DNA of 64,000 bases, from the NCBI GenBank assembly GCA_949752795.1, contig OX457061.1:124206152-124270151 (forward strand), given 5' to 3'. The position numbers and the translations under genes are program-made. Positions 44,249-56,949 of this stretch are shown piece by piece (the first letter of the stretch is position 1; every line of letters begins with the position of its first letter). The notes beneath the pieces were generated by a model, which saw only the letters and a program-made list of their open reading frames with translations, was not told where the DNA came from and made no database searches. Origin of the DNA: Hyperoodon ampullatus (Eukaryota > Chordata > Mammalia > Artiodactyla > Ziphiidae).

Positions 44249-45630
44249 CTTTTGCTGTTATTGTTGTTTTCTTTTGTGGGATACAAGACCTACTATGATT
44301 CTTCTCCACGTCTCCCTAAGTTCTTTTGGCAGCACTATTGTTCATCAACTTGTCTTCTTTTCACCCTTCACCAGCTGTGATCCCAGCATATCTGATTCCA
44401 AGAGTGGATTATTTTTTAACGCTACCTGCTTCTACACAACACAAGTATTTTCAAGTAACAAACATGTCAAGTAATATTTTTTTCTAGATGTATTCCTTAG
44501 TTTCACTATAAACAATTAACAAGTTTAAAAGAATACATTTCAACTTCAAAACATTAATAGCTTTCAATGAAATAGTTCAGGTATGAACACAAATGTTCAC
44601 TTCCCAAATAAATATTACACCTTCCTGATCATACTCTTATTTCACGGCTTTAAATGTTACACAGAACGTTTTTGGGTGGTTAGAAAAAAATGATAGAGAA
44701 CAAATGATAAATCAAGACTCTTTCTTCCCCTTTACAATCAGTCTTCTGTCATTTTTTTTTCATATCTACTCTTTAAACACAGGACCATGCACAATCACAG
44801 GATGGGGATCCAGGAACTCCAGTCCTCTCAAAAGGAATACTAGCAGCTGGGGCCACGTTTGATGGCTGAGTGTGTAACTGTTACAACTGGGGCTTTGAAT
44901 TAACCTCTGGGTAAAATACAGAGTTTATTAAAAGAAACGTGTTTGAAAAGTGCTGATTTGAAGCTTACACATGTGTAATTACATGTGTGTATAATTAAAA
45001 CTCAACAGCAATGTCAGCAAAAGTTTAAAACTTAGAATAACAAAAAAGTTTACATGGGGAGTATCTTATCTCTGTCAGAACTGCATCACCTTTTGATAAC
45101 TGAAAGTAGACCCAATCTTGGTCAGCTGTCTCACTGATTTTAACCTCTCTGCAGACCACACGTACCCTGATTGCCCAAGGAAATTCAAGTAAATGGGGCA
45201 CTTTGCAGGGTAAATTATAAAGACGTTTTCTAAATATAAAAATGTGTTTTGCTTCAGTGGTCACCCAAGATTCTTGTGAACATTAAGTTGTCTTTTCTTT
45301 GAAAGTCATTTGGCATTCACTGCCAAAGGAATTTTCCTGGTGTTCTTCACTTTTTTTATTTCTTGATGAATTAAGTAAAAAGAGCTTTTGCACCGTTCAC
45401 TTGACAACACATGCTAGATACAAAGTTTAAGTCATTTTTCTTAGTGAAACAGAGTTAGAGCACCACACAAAAATGTTAAGCAACCACTTAACTGCCGTAT
45501 TTAAATTACCATACAATATTTTAACATAATTGTGATGTAAATAACTGTTGGATCCATTATAATCACCCAGGACTCCACCTTTAACACATAAAATGGCTAA
45601 AATAGCATGCTTAAATCAGAAGTCATCAGG
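42515..45630. other. unassigned sequence
   Basis: Three kilobases without a gene or interspersed repeat that I can name. A pyrimidine-rich CTTTTT run lies at 43150-43198 and a (TG)n microsatellite at 44208-44247. Frames up to 98 codons include the microsatellite and are not credited. Confidence 0.5.
44208..44247 (+). repeat. (TG)20 microsatellite
   Basis: Uninterrupted TG dinucleotide repeat of about 40 bp, likely length-polymorphic. Confidence 0.97.
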
Positions 45631-45634
45631 ATTA

Positions 45635-46855
45635 AAGACGTAAATGTAAGTTCAGACACATAAAACCCCTAAAAGAAAACATAGGCAAAACACACTGATA
45701 AGCTGCAGCAACATTTTTTTTGGATCTGTCTTCTAAGGCAAGGGAAATAGAGCAAAAATAAACAAATGGAATCTAATTAAACTTAAAAACTTGCACAACA
45801 AAGGAAACCATTAACAGAATGAAAAGACAACCTGCTGAATGGGAGAAAATATTTGCAAATGATATGACTCATAAGGGGTTAATATCCAAAATATATAAAC
45901 AGCTCATACAACTCAACATCAAAAAAAAACAACCCAATCAAAAACTGGACAGAAGACCTAACTTGACATCTCTCTAAAGAAGACATACAGGTGGACAACA
46001 GGCACATGAAAAGATGCTCCACATTGCTAATTATCAGAGAAATGCAAATCAAAACCACAATGAGATGTCACCTCACACCTGTCAAAATGGCTCTCTGCAA
46101 TAAGAACATAAACAACCAATGCTGGAGAGGATGTGGAAAAAAGGGAACCCTCCTACACCGTCGGTGGGAACGTAAATTGGTGTAGCCACTGTGGAAAACA
46201 GTATGGAGGTTGCTCTAAAATATAACTACAATATAACCCAGCAAATCCACACCTGTGTATATATCTGTAGAAAACAAAAATACTAATTTGAAAAGATACA
46301 TGTGCCCCAATGATCATAGCAGCACTATTTACAATAGCCAAGACGTGGAAACAACCTAAGTGTCCATCAACAGATGAATGGATAAAGAAGATGTGGTACA
46401 TATATACGCAATGGAATACTACTTGGCCATAAGAAATGAATGAAATTTTGCCATGGGCAGCAACATGGATGGACTCGGAGGGCATTATGCTAAGTGAAGT
46501 AAGTCAGACAGAGAAAGACAAATACTGTATGATATCACTTATATGTGGAATCTAAAAAATACAATAAACTAGTGAATATAAAAAAAGAAAGGCTCACAGA
46601 TATAGAGAACAAACTAGTGGTTACCAGTGGGGAGAGGAAAAGGGGGGGTGGGGCAATATAGGGGTGGGATTAAGAGGTACAAGATATTATGTATAAAATA
46701 AGCTACAAGGATATACTGTCAACATAGGGAATATGGCCAATATTTTATAATAACTATAAATGGAGTATAAGCTTTAAAACTTGTGAATCATTATATTGCA
46801 CACATGTAACATATTTTGTACATCGACTATATTTCAGTAAAAAAATTTTAAAAGA
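45635..46855 (+). mobile_element. 5'-truncated old L1: late ORF2 and 3'UTR
   Basis: ATTAAAGACGTAAATGTAAG, TGGGAGAAAATATTTGCAAA, then GAGATGTCACCTCACACCTG and GAATGGATAAAGAAGATGTGG follow late ORF2 order, with a frame at 45991-46185 ending [19 protein letters not shown], the Cys-motif region with Cys residues lost. It ends in the 3'UTR after TATTTCAGTAAAAAAATTTT. No inversion. Confidence 0.9.
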
Positions 46856-46859
46856 CATC

Positions 46860-47900
46860 AATTAAAGTAGTAGGTTGTTACATATGAAATATAATTACCA
46901 TGGTATCAATAATATAAAAAAATTTAGATGTAGCTTAAATTCTATTATTTTAAATTCATTAAATTCTATTAGCAGATAAAACAAATTTTTCAATTTTAAG
47001 TTTTACTTTAATAAAAAGAATATTTACAATTGCTTCGATTTCAAATAAAATACATTTACTTAAGTACTCAAATATCTTAGAAAAATAGAAGCCCCCAAAT
47101 AAAAGCTCTGTGTTTCATATACAGTTAAAACATTGTGTATATATACACAATGATACTTATGATACAAGATACTATGATTGGTTTTTCCAATGATAAATTT
47201 TTCATATGGAAATGTTATAAACAGAGGATGAGTTAATGTTATCATATTGAGCTGGCAATTATTTTAAGGCTATTTTTTGTTTGAATTTGTTTCCAATTAT
47301 ACAGAACAGTTTCCAGAAATAATACTTATGGAAAACTACTGTACAAAACTAACTGCATATAAATGAATATATTTGAGCACTGTCACATTCTCATCAGGTA
47401 CAATGCAGTGTAACATAACTTACCAGTTCCCTAATAACTTTCTGATTTTATAAAGAAATATTGTGTGCATGACCTTGCAATAACAATCAAGGCCAATATG
47501 CTTATAAGAGAGGAATGAAAGTATATGAATTAAGTGGTAGATTGGATGCCCATAAATCATTTACACAATTTAGTGCTTAGTCAAAATAGCTACATTTATT
47601 CTAAAGAAATAGCATTTATATTTCACTTTTAATAATGCTCAAAGATATTCTTCAAAGGTGTAGAGAAGTGAAACAGAGCAAAAAACTTTAAAGGATTTAA
47701 TTAGAAATTCTCTACAACATGCATACATACTTGACATAATAAAATTGATTTCCTTGTGCTTTCAAAGTTGCCCACATCTTTTTTTCTGAACACTTCGACT
47801 TTTTACTTTATAACCTGCCAGTTTAAAGGTTTTGAACCAAGTCTTAACATCTCTGAAAATTTCAGAAGCATACATTTAAAATATAGCCTATTTATTTCTG
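46860..47900. other. unassigned sequence
   Basis: AT-rich, with no gene or repeat that I can name. Confidence 0.5.
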
Positions 47901-47907
47901 ATAGCTT

Positions 47908-48033
47908 GGGAGGAGATATGGGGATATATGTATACGTATAGCTGATTCACTTTATTATAAAGCAGAAACTAACACACCATTGTAAAGCAATTATACTCCA
48001 ATAAAGATGTTAAACAATAAATAAATAAATATA
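47908..48033 (+). mobile_element. L1 3'-terminal fragment
   Basis: GGAGGAGATATGGGGATATA, GCTGATTCACTTTATTATAA, CACACCATTGTAAAGCAATT and CTCCAATAAAGATGTTAAAC, then an (AAAT)n tail. It keeps the terminal block missing from the full-length L1 at 9567. Confidence 0.9.
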
Positions 48034-48034
48034 A

Positions 48035-49145
48035 TAGGACCTGAATAGAAAATTGGACAAGCTCAGTACAGTCTATGAAAATTATTGCGCAGATATTAAA
48101 GTGAAGTTCTTTTGGTTTGAATATTTTTTGTATTCTAAATCTGTTTGGCTCATGGTTGTAAATTTATTAGCAAAGAATTTTCAATTCAGCCAACTTAGCA
48201 TTTTTCTTCAACCTTCCCTATAATTAACAGAAACAATTTTTATAAATATATGCTACAAATTTCTCTGCAATTCAGAATTACTTCAACTAGTTTCTTAAGA
48301 TCTCCTTCAATCACAGGTATCTGAAAATATAAAGAGCCTTCTAGATTTCCTTGTTGACCAGCAGTGTTCCAAACCAGAAGAAGAAAAGAGCCTACTGTAT
48401 ATCTAACCAAAAGGTGCCGGAATCTACTCAAATACATATATCTATATTTTGATAAATTCCAGAGAATCAAAATATCCTAACAGATGTCTGGGAATGTGGA
48501 TATAAAAGGTAACATTTACAGAATTTTAATTTTTATATTAATCTAATTAGTTAATTTTCTATTTCATTGTTGACATTTGCTATTTTCTTTTTATTATTAT
48601 GAATACTTCCAAGTTGTAAACATCTCTAACAGTCAAGAAAGATAGGGAAAGGGATTTTCTTTATCACCTCAGGGATAAAGACTATTAATATCTCTTTTAT
48701 TTTCTTCCAGAATGTTGTATATGCATACTTGTGTATATGCATAAACACACACATTTTCAAATAACTGATAGCATGTTTTTTGTACCTTGTTTTTCTTACT
48801 TAATTATGTGTCTTAGAATATTTTCCATATCATTAGAAAACTCAGAAGTCAGCGTTCTTTATGACAGGTATGTTGAATTCCATTAATGGATATACAGTAT
48901 TTTTCGGCCAGATATCTGAGTTGTTTGTATTTTTACAGTAATCAATTATGCAGTAAATACTCTGCTACACGTATATTTGAGCATAACTATGTCTCCAGGA
49001 TAAAAAGGAAGTCATGATTGAGTAAGAGAGAACCTTTGTTTAGTATTTTTGAGGTGCTACAAAATGTCCCTCCAACGTTTACCAAGTTATACCCCAAGCC
49101 ATGGAGTTTGTGCATGTCTATTATCTGTAAAGCCCTAATCTTTTT
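48035..49145. other. unassigned sequence
   Basis: The 48700-49020 part has an L1-5'/MER-like flavour (ATGTTGAATTCCATTAATGG), but I cannot name it. No coding sequence is supported. Confidence 0.4.
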
Positions 49146-49149
49146 CTTT

Positions 49150-49216
49150 TTTTTCAACTTTTTATTTTAAATTGGAGTATAGTTGATTAACAATGTTGTG
49201 ATAGTTTCAGGTGTAA
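49150..49216 (-). mobile_element. short L1 3' end fragment
   Basis: T-rich start, then ATTGGAGTATAGTTGATTAACA and GATAGTTTCAGGTGTA, the reverse complement of an older L1 3' terminus. Only about 65 bp remain. Confidence 0.6.
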
Positions 49217-50100
49217 CTTGTCTCTCTTGAAGTCAGAGAGCCTTTACGATCGACAGCATCTCCCACTGTCGTACCCCTGGTCAGAGCAGAGACGGGGGGT
49301 ACCTCAGAGCATGTCAGGGAGGCTGGTACCCCACTAATGATTCCCAAAGCCTTATGAAGGGAATGTTCTCCAGGCCCTCCTGTGAGATGTATGTAGTGTG
49401 TGAAGTACTTGTGTGGGTCACACATAACAAACCCATTTGGACATCCCTATCCCCTTATGCCTTTGGACTCCATCCTCTACATTACACCAGGAAAAGTTCT
49501 GCCATAACAGTGTTTTAACCATAGGCCACTGTTGAGTGCAAATTTCAGTCAACCAAACAACTCATCTGGCAGGGCCATGTGCAGCTGAATGAGCAAACAT
49601 ACTAAATCCAGAATGCCTGGTAACACATCATAATCCATAAATTCAGCCGAATCTGGTGTTCTATTCAATTCTACCCACTATTCGTTCCCACAGATATTCT
49701 TCAGCGTTCTGTTAATATAAATTAGCAAAATATTTGAATTATTTTGATATATTAACCATTTTTTCTTGTATCAGGCTTCTACTTACTCTGCAAGAAAGTA
49801 CTAGGATAGAACCCTAGTTTTAAGTCTAATGGAAACAAAGAGTATTTGGGGTATATTCTGAGGAGAATGGGGATTTCCTTGAAAGGAAACACCCCAGGTG
49901 TGATTATGACTGTGTTTTTGCAAAGGAGGTATGAATATGCGCACACAAGGAAAGGAAAGCTGCTTCCAACCAAATGTCCTAATTCAAAGATTTAGGGTCA
50001 AATTTATTACTAAAAAAATGCACTAAACTTCATATGGGACTTGATGAGACGCTGGATTAAAACTATGCTTTAAGTCTGCAAAGTGTAAAATTACATTTAA
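49217..50100. other. unassigned sequence
   Basis: Unidentified; 49230-49640 is less AT-rich. No gene or repeat could be named. Confidence 0.4.
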
Positions 50101-50115
50101 AAAAGTGTTGAGTGG

Positions 50116-50335
50116 GGCTTCCTTGGTGGCGCAGTGGTTGAGAGTCCGCCTGCCGATGCAGGTGACGCGGGTTTGTGCCCCGGTCCGGGAAGATCCCACA
50201 TGCCGCGGAGTGGCTGGGCCCGTGAGCCATGGCCGCTGAGCCTGCGCGTCCGGAGCCTGTGCTCCGCGACGGGAGAGGCCACAACAGTGAGAGGCCTGCG
50301 TACCGCAAAAAAAAAAAAAAGAAAAAAAAAGAAAG
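50116..50335 (+). mobile_element. CHR-type SINE (short subtype)
   Basis: GGCTTCCTTGGTGGCGCAGT to GCGTACCGC and an A-rich tail with G interruptions. A 15-bp TSD with two mismatches (AAAAGYGTTSAGTGG) is at 50101-50115 and 50336-50350. Confidence 0.93.
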
Positions 50336-50351
50336 AAAAGCGTTCAGTGGG

Positions 50352-50824
50352 ATTAGGCCCGCTGGCTACAAGAAATGAAGAAGCCTTTCGTGAATACCAC
50401 AGATACACCCTAAGTCTACGACTGCAATGTGAGGTGAGGGTTTGAAGAGCTCATGCCTGACACGTTGCTTCAGGAAGAGCTTCAGTGCCCTGAAAAGAAC
50501 ACATCCCGCACGACTGTCTTTGTAGTCACTGAACTGAACAGTAGCTGCCTGGTTCCCCCCAGGGGTCTCAGTGAAGACTTCATCCCAGTGTCGGCAAGGG
50601 GTGAAAATCAGATCAATCAGAATACACCGTGTGTCAGGGACCACTCGCCTCCTGTTTCAAATTTGCAAGGGGATCAGCACTGAGTTCAAAGCCCAAGGGC
50701 AAACCCAAAGAATCTCAAGACGCTATATTTCAGAGTCTGTTTCCTGGGATGGCACCTGGCACCAATTTCTGTCACTGTCAAGATCCTGTCCCAAAACAAA
50801 GCCACACTGGTTGTTTGAACAGGA

Positions 50825-50882
<58 letters not shown>

Positions 50883-53305
50883 CTGCTAACCTGGTATAAA
50901 ATTGTTACCCAGACAACTTGAACAAAAAAACAAAACAAAAAAACCCACTAAGTTATCAATTAAAAAAAAAATTCCAGGAAGGCAGATACAACCCCTAGGG
51001 TTCCTGGAACAAAGGGAAGAGGACACACATCCAAATGTAGGTGGTTTGGCAAAGGGGCCCTCGGAGCTGATCCCAGACCTGACGAGGTGCATCTCTGATC
51101 CGGAGCAAGGCCATGTCTTGGAGAAGGTTCCATGGTTTAGGATGTGATGGGGGGAAATGCATGGGGATGGCCTGGTGCTGCAAGACAAAGAAGAGTGTGA
51201 TGCTAACAGGAGAGAGGGACGCAGGGAGCATACAGGCAGCGCCCAGGAAACAAAACAGGGAAGAGTAAGTCCTTTCTTTCCACAGCCTCGGAGCCCCACT
51301 CCAGCGCACCCTCCCGCAGAGCCCAACAGCCAGATGATGGAGAAGAAAGGTCAGCAGGGTCTCAGCACCAAGCAAAACACAGCAAGGCTGATTTGAAAGG
51401 AGAGACAATGTCTTTCCTGCCACAACAGGCAGGTAAACTTTTCAGGTATCTCCCACAAGTCCTCCAAATAATCAAAACTTCATGGAAACCTCAACATTTT
51501 TTGAACGTGTGCTCTTCAATCTACTTTCCAAACTATTATTTTAAAACCGAGCTTCCTAAACTGGTCTTAGACTGTCCATGTGCACATCTTCCACCCTCAC
51601 AAGACTCTTAAGAGGGAAGCTCACTAGTAAAACAAGAAAAGGGAATTTATCTACAGGGAGATAAATAAAGCTTTCATTAATATTTCGGGATATATCAAGT
51701 TCCGGCCAGGAGCTTAATCACTTTAGTTCATTGAAGAGGGAAATTTAATAACATATGAATTGTTAAGTAATTAAAGAGGTGAGTAACTACTAGAAGTGGT
51801 AAAAGATAATTCCTTCATCCGGGAGAATCAATTGGCCCATCAGTAACCGCTCAGACACCAAGTTGAGTGTTTCACCCAAATCTGAAGGTTGGGGGCTACC
51901 CACACAAAAGGTGTGCCAAACAAGGAGAGGGAAAAAGAGGGAAAGAGCAGAGGAAGTTCTGAAGAAGCACATGAACTCTGGGCCCTAACATAAATGCTCA
52001 CATGTAGTATCTTACTGAATGTTGTATAATCCCCACCCTTATGTTTTCAGAGGTTAGTACTAAGTGGAGAAGAAATTACATACTTCTGTCCACAACTCAG
52101 AAGACAAAAAGTCAGAGAAGTATATCTTGATTTCATTTGGTTTACCTTGGCACTGCAGGCTCTGACAAAGATAGAAGTGCATTGCCCACAAAATCTACAA
52201 AGGAATATGGGATTGGTCTTAAAAATAGATCATAATGGCCTCTTAAATTGCATCACACTGATGTAAATAAACATTAAGCACGACAGCTGCTTTATAAAAT
52301 TAAATAAGTCAGCTGCTCCGAAGAGCAGAATAAGAAGAGGCCAGAAACAACAGCAAAAGTCAGCACTGAGGACATGACGCTCCAGCCACACATTCCGTTT
52401 TTAAAATGTAAGCATCACTAATGGCATCAAACAATGTGTTAATATTCCCGTCCTGTGTGATTGTGACCTAAACTCACACCACTTCAAGTGAAGGGCAAAA
52501 TACAAAAAGGAAAGTAAGAAATGGACACTGAAAAGTCAGATCAAACATGAAGGCCCTTGATTCTACTGGGGTAACGTAACCCTCTTTCTGCTGAACAAGA
52601 GAAGCGTTAAGGCTTCATCACTCAAGTGCATGTGGGCATCACTGTGACCAGATGTGAGAGTCCACGGCTGTTGGAAGAAAGAGGTAAAATGGTGAAAGCC
52701 AGGAGGGTGCTGAATTCTCTCTTGTTTCCCATTTGAATGTCTCCATTCTCCTCAACACACTGGTCGTCTCATCTTCACTCTGAAGAGCTTCTCAATGAAC
52801 AACAGAGATTTGCTGCTAAAGTAAATTAAAGCTTGGACTGGAGGTGGATGTTGCAAAAATCCAATACATAGATTCACATTCCAAATAACTGTGTTTCTTC
52901 AGTTTGTGCACACAACTGTTGTATAGTTAATATTTGTTGTGGCATAATTTCAAAGAGGTATACAGATGGAGTCATTTAAACCTCATTCAGAAGCATGTAA
53001 AGATTAGGAAAATTAGCAATAAATATACCAGAGGGAACAAGAATTATAAAGCATATTTTAAATCAGGAGATTTTTCTTGCACCATAAGTGCAATTCCAAT
53101 AAGCACCATATGGTTTAACCGATAGGCTCAGATGAATGAGAAGATTCATATCATTAGTCTTTCTAACATTTAGGGTTATAACTAAAAGAAACTACCATCT
53201 GTTATTAAAAGGGAGGATTGCGCTTGGATAATTGTATCATAAAGATTATTTCTATTTCAATTTCTTCATTTCTCTATTTTCTATTTTTCTTTGCTCAAGT
53301 TAATC
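50352..53305. other. unassigned sequence with (TA)n microsatellite
   Basis: Nearly 3 kb with no named repeat other than (TA)n at 50832-50878. Overlapping frames of 80-146 codons occur on both strands at 50886-51423 in a GC-richer patch. None has a motif I recognise, and their overlap on both strands argues for base composition rather than coding. Confidence 0.45.
50832..50878 (+). repeat. (TA)23 microsatellite
   Basis: Uninterrupted AT dinucleotide run of about 47 bp after an A-run, probably unstable in length and able to form a cruciform. Confidence 0.97.
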
Positions 53306-53309
53306 CGTG

Positions 53310-53832
53310 GAATTGTTTTTTCAAGAGGAAATATGTTTTTATTGAGATATAACTGACATATGACATTGTCCGGGTTTAAGGTGTACAATGTGTTGATTTG
53401 ATACATTTGTATATTGCAAGGATGACCCCTGTAGCATTAGCTAACACCAATATCATGTCCCATGATTATCATTACACTGTTTTGTGGTGGGAAATTTTAC
53501 AATCTAGTGTCTTAGTAACTTTGAAGTTTATAATATATTATCATTGACTATAATCATTATGTTGTACATTAGATTGCCAAAACGTATTCATCTTCTAGTT
53601 GAGAGTCTGCTCTCTTTAGCAACATCTCCCCAATTCTCCCACCCCCCAGCCCCTGGTAACCACCATTCTACTCTGTTACCGAGTTTGGCTTTTTTAGATT
53701 CCACGTATAAGTGACATCATATAGTATTTGTCTTTCTCATTTTGACTTGTCTCATTTAGCGTAATGCTCTCAAGTTCCATCCATATTGTTGCAAATGACA
53801 GGATTTCCTTCCTTCTCATGACTGAATAATAG

Positions 53833-53881
<49 letters not shown>

Positions 53882-54610
53882 CACATCTTCTTTATCCATT
53901 CATCCGTTGATGCACACTTAGGTTGTTTCCATAGCTTGGTTAGTATGAAAAACGCTTCAATGAGCATGGGACTGCAGACAGCTTTTCGATATCCTGTCTT
54001 TATTTCCTTTGACTATATTCCCAGAAGTGAGACTACTGGATCATATGGTAATTCTATTTTAATTTTTTAAGGAAATTCCATACTGCTTTCTGTAGTTACT
54101 GAACCTATTTACATTCCCACCAATGGTGCACAAAGGTGCCCTTTTCTCCACACCCTCACCAACACTGTTCTCTCCTCGCAGAAAACATAGGGAACAAGCT
54201 CCTTGGCATAAGCCTTGGCAATGACTTTTGGATATAACACCAAAAACACAAGCAACCAAAGCACAAATAAACAAATGGGCCTACAACAAAGTTAAAAAAA
54301 CCTCCCCAGAGCAAAAGAAATAATCAACAAAAAGTCGACCTACAGAATGGGAGAAAATATTTGTAGACCACATACCAGATAAGGATTTAATATCCAAAAT
54401 ATATAAAGAGCTCATACAACTCAATAACAAAACCCAAACAATCAAACTGAAAAATGGGCCAAGGACCCGAATAGGCATTTTTCCAAAGAAGACATCCAAA
54501 TGGCCAAAAGGTACATGAAAAGATGCTCAACATCACTAATCATCAGGGAGATGCAAATCAAAACCACAATGAGATATCACCTCACATCTGTTTGAATGGC
54601 TGTCAGCAAG
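53310..54610 (-). mobile_element. 5'-inverted (twin-primed) old L1M
   Basis: 53330-54172 is the 3'UTR and late ORF2 in reverse: TTTTATTGAGATATAACTGA at the 3' terminus, GGATCATATGGTAATTCTA, then CTCCACACCCTCACCAACACTG. 54181-54605 is the preceding ORF2 part in forward orientation (ACAAGCTCCTTGGCATAAGC; CTGTTTGAATGGCTGTCAGC). The forward part ends about 20 nt upstream in L1 of where the reverse part begins, fitting one twin-primed insertion in reverse orientation. A possible degenerate TSD is AGGAAATATGTTTTT (53320s) against AGGAAAATATTATTTTT (54608 on). Confidence 0.85.
53836..53879 (+). repeat. (TG)22 microsatellite within L1M
   Basis: TG repeat placed where L1 3' ends have ATATATATACACACAC-type runs (here reversed). 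It probably grew from that seed after insertion. Confidence 0.92.
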
Positions 54611-55275
54611 GAAAATATTATTTTTAATGTGAACATATTTTTTAAAGGAATTGCTTAATCCAATATAGGGATTTTAAAATCTATTTTGGAAACTTTTCTG
54701 ACCGTTATTAATATCTACAGGTTTCCTAGCTAAAATACCCCTTTAGATTTAATATTAAGAGAATTTGTAGGAGAGTGTCTGCCACTGAATTTTCACCTAT
54801 GTATGTGAAAATACAGATTTCATCAGAGTGGAGTTTGTCTAAACAATAATAGAACCATTTTACAAATTTGCATTAAATATGTTAACACACAAAACTGCCA
54901 TTTTTGTTAAGTGCATAAATCTTTGTGACTATAGAATAAGGAACTGCATTTATAGTCTAAAATTCTGAATAGACTCCGAAATTCTATTTATAAAACTTCC
55001 AAAAGTATCAAATGGCTCCTAACCAAAACCAAAATGTTATAAGATAATGGGATTTTCAAATATAATGTGTATAAGATGTCAGGTGTTCTAAGAACCATGA
55101 GTACATTAAAGGGCTCAAGTTGAACAATCCACATTCTAAGAATGAATACTCTCAGCTCAAATGAACTAATTCAATAAAATGGAAGAAAAGGGAACAAAAC
55201 AGATCCCCTTGACTCTACCTCAATTCACTTTATGATATTACTGTTATTTACTAATATTATTAGTAAAAATGATGG
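54611..55275. other. unassigned sequence
   Basis: AT-rich, without recognisable features. Confidence 0.5.
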
Positions 55276-55279
55276 ATGG

Positions 55280-55505
55280 CAGGCTTTTATTAACACGTTC
55301 TATGTGGGCTCAGTTCTGTTAAGCACTTTAGGAGTTTATCTCAATTCATCTCTGTAACATCTCTACGAGGCAGGTCACCTTATTTTCTCCACTTTATAAA
55401 TAAGAAATCAGAGGCTTATTTTGTTCAACCTTATACAGCCAGCAAGTGGTGAAGGCTGGATTTAAATCAATGCAACCAGATGCTAGAGCCCCTCATTTAA
55501 TCCCT
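55280..55505 (-). mobile_element. MIR element
   Basis: TTAAGCACTTTAGGAGTTTATC, CTCTACGAGGCAGGTCAC, CCACTTTATAAATAAGAAATC and CCAGCAAGTGGTGAAGGCTGG are the reverse-strand MIR order. Diverged but readable. Confidence 0.8.
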
Positions 55506-55509
55506 ACCT

Positions 55510-56690
55510 TACAATGACCCCAGGCAGTGCATGCTGTGCGTATGTGTATGTAAAACACAGGGAGGCACTGCTCTTTTCACTTTCTTTTGCAGAGTTGCTA
55601 ATGAAGCAATTAAGCAGACCTTGGTAAAGCATACTAATTATAAAACTGCAAACCTCACTTCTAGGTCCCTATCTGCTTCTGGATAAAGACAAATATTCTC
55701 AACACCTTTTTTCTCTTATTTGGACATAAAGTGTGTCATCAATATTCCGAGAAGTAAAAAATATGTATTCGAATTCAGATAATCTGAGGAGAATTTAACA
55801 AAAGGAGTCTTTACAAACTCGTGGCAGGGTGTAGGGAACCACAGGGAATAGGGCAGTATCCTAAGGTCATATAAGAGGGGAGCAGTCACCTCCCCGAGTC
55901 CTGAAGAGGGGAGTGCAGGGGACATTCACCTGAGCTTGGGTGGGGTTGCCTGATGTAATCTATGTCTTCATGTCAAGGGCTAAAATCACCTGGGGACACC
56001 CTGCAGGGGAATCAATACCACAGCCTCACTCTCACCCTTTCCTCTGATCTTCCAGGCAGTCATTGCCTTTGGATAAGGGATCCAGTTCCTGGGGTCCACA
56101 CTGGCCCAACTCTGGCGGCACACAGCAGGGGGTAGCTGGGGGAGTAGGGATGGAAGGTAAGTCAGGTGGGGCAAAAAGAAGCTATCCAGCGCAGAGGGCT
56201 TGTAATAGCTGAGACGAAGGGCACTTTCTCTTCCACAAGTTAAAACAGAAAATGTAAAGCTATTTCAGTACCATAACAAACATATACAATATATAGGTAC
56301 ATCCAGAATTACCTTATAATCGCAAACAAGTAGACTTGAATTTCTCATTAGGAGAATATGAGCCCACATTCATAGGTTTTATCTTTCATTTTAAGGATTA
56401 CTGTGAACAAGATAACAGTAATTAAAATCTATTTAAGTGGAACCTTAAAGCTATTACAGCACCACAGTAAGAGTTTTGAAGAGGAAAAAGCCAACACTTT
56501 GTATTAAAGAAGAATAAATCCAGGCTCCCTTTATAATTCTAATCAAGTAGAATTAAATTTACTATTAACACAGTAAGAGCCTGTGCTTTTTTTAATTTTA
56601 AATATTATCATGTATATAAATTATAGTAATTAAAAACACTGTGAGAGACAGTCCACATTAATTTAATTAGTGTTTATTTAAAATATAATT
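55510..56690. other. unassigned sequence
   Basis: No gene or repeat could be named. A GC-richer part at 55800-56200 includes reverse-strand frames of 60-70 codons without known motifs. Confidence 0.45.
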
Positions 56691-56694
56691 GGAG

Positions 56695-56945
56695 CTTGTT
56701 AGTAGTAGTAGATAACTTCTACTGAGCGGATAGAACAGACATGGCTGTAAGTGCTTTGTAAGCAGGATCTCATTCAGTCCTCACAGTAACCCCATGACAC
56801 GTTATTTATAGTGACCAATGGTGCCTATGAACAAACACACAAGACATACAGAAGAGAACTCCATCGGTGGTGAGGTGCATTTACAGGGCCTTGAACCTGT
56901 CACCTGAGATCCAAATCCCCCACAGCAGTGACTAAGGGGGGGGTA
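56695..56945 (-). mobile_element. MIR-like element, diverged
   Basis: TGTAAGTGCTTTGTAAGCAGG, CTCATTCAGTCCTCACAGTAAC and CCTTGAACCTGTCACCTGAGA fit a reverse-strand MIR with degraded middle. Confidence 0.6.
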
Positions 56946-56949
56946 CACC

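Noticed and set aside
44788..44862. CTITGWG text on the + strand after an AAACACAG acceptor-like site, reminiscent of trypsin-type proteases
   Set aside because: The match is seven residues and the frame stops after 24 codons. No catalytic His, Asp or Ser segment is nearby, so it is probably chance.
50886..51423. Overlapping frames of 142 and 146 codons on the reverse strand with forward frames of 79-81
   Set aside because: Openness on both strands in a GC-richer patch and no recognised motif point to base composition.
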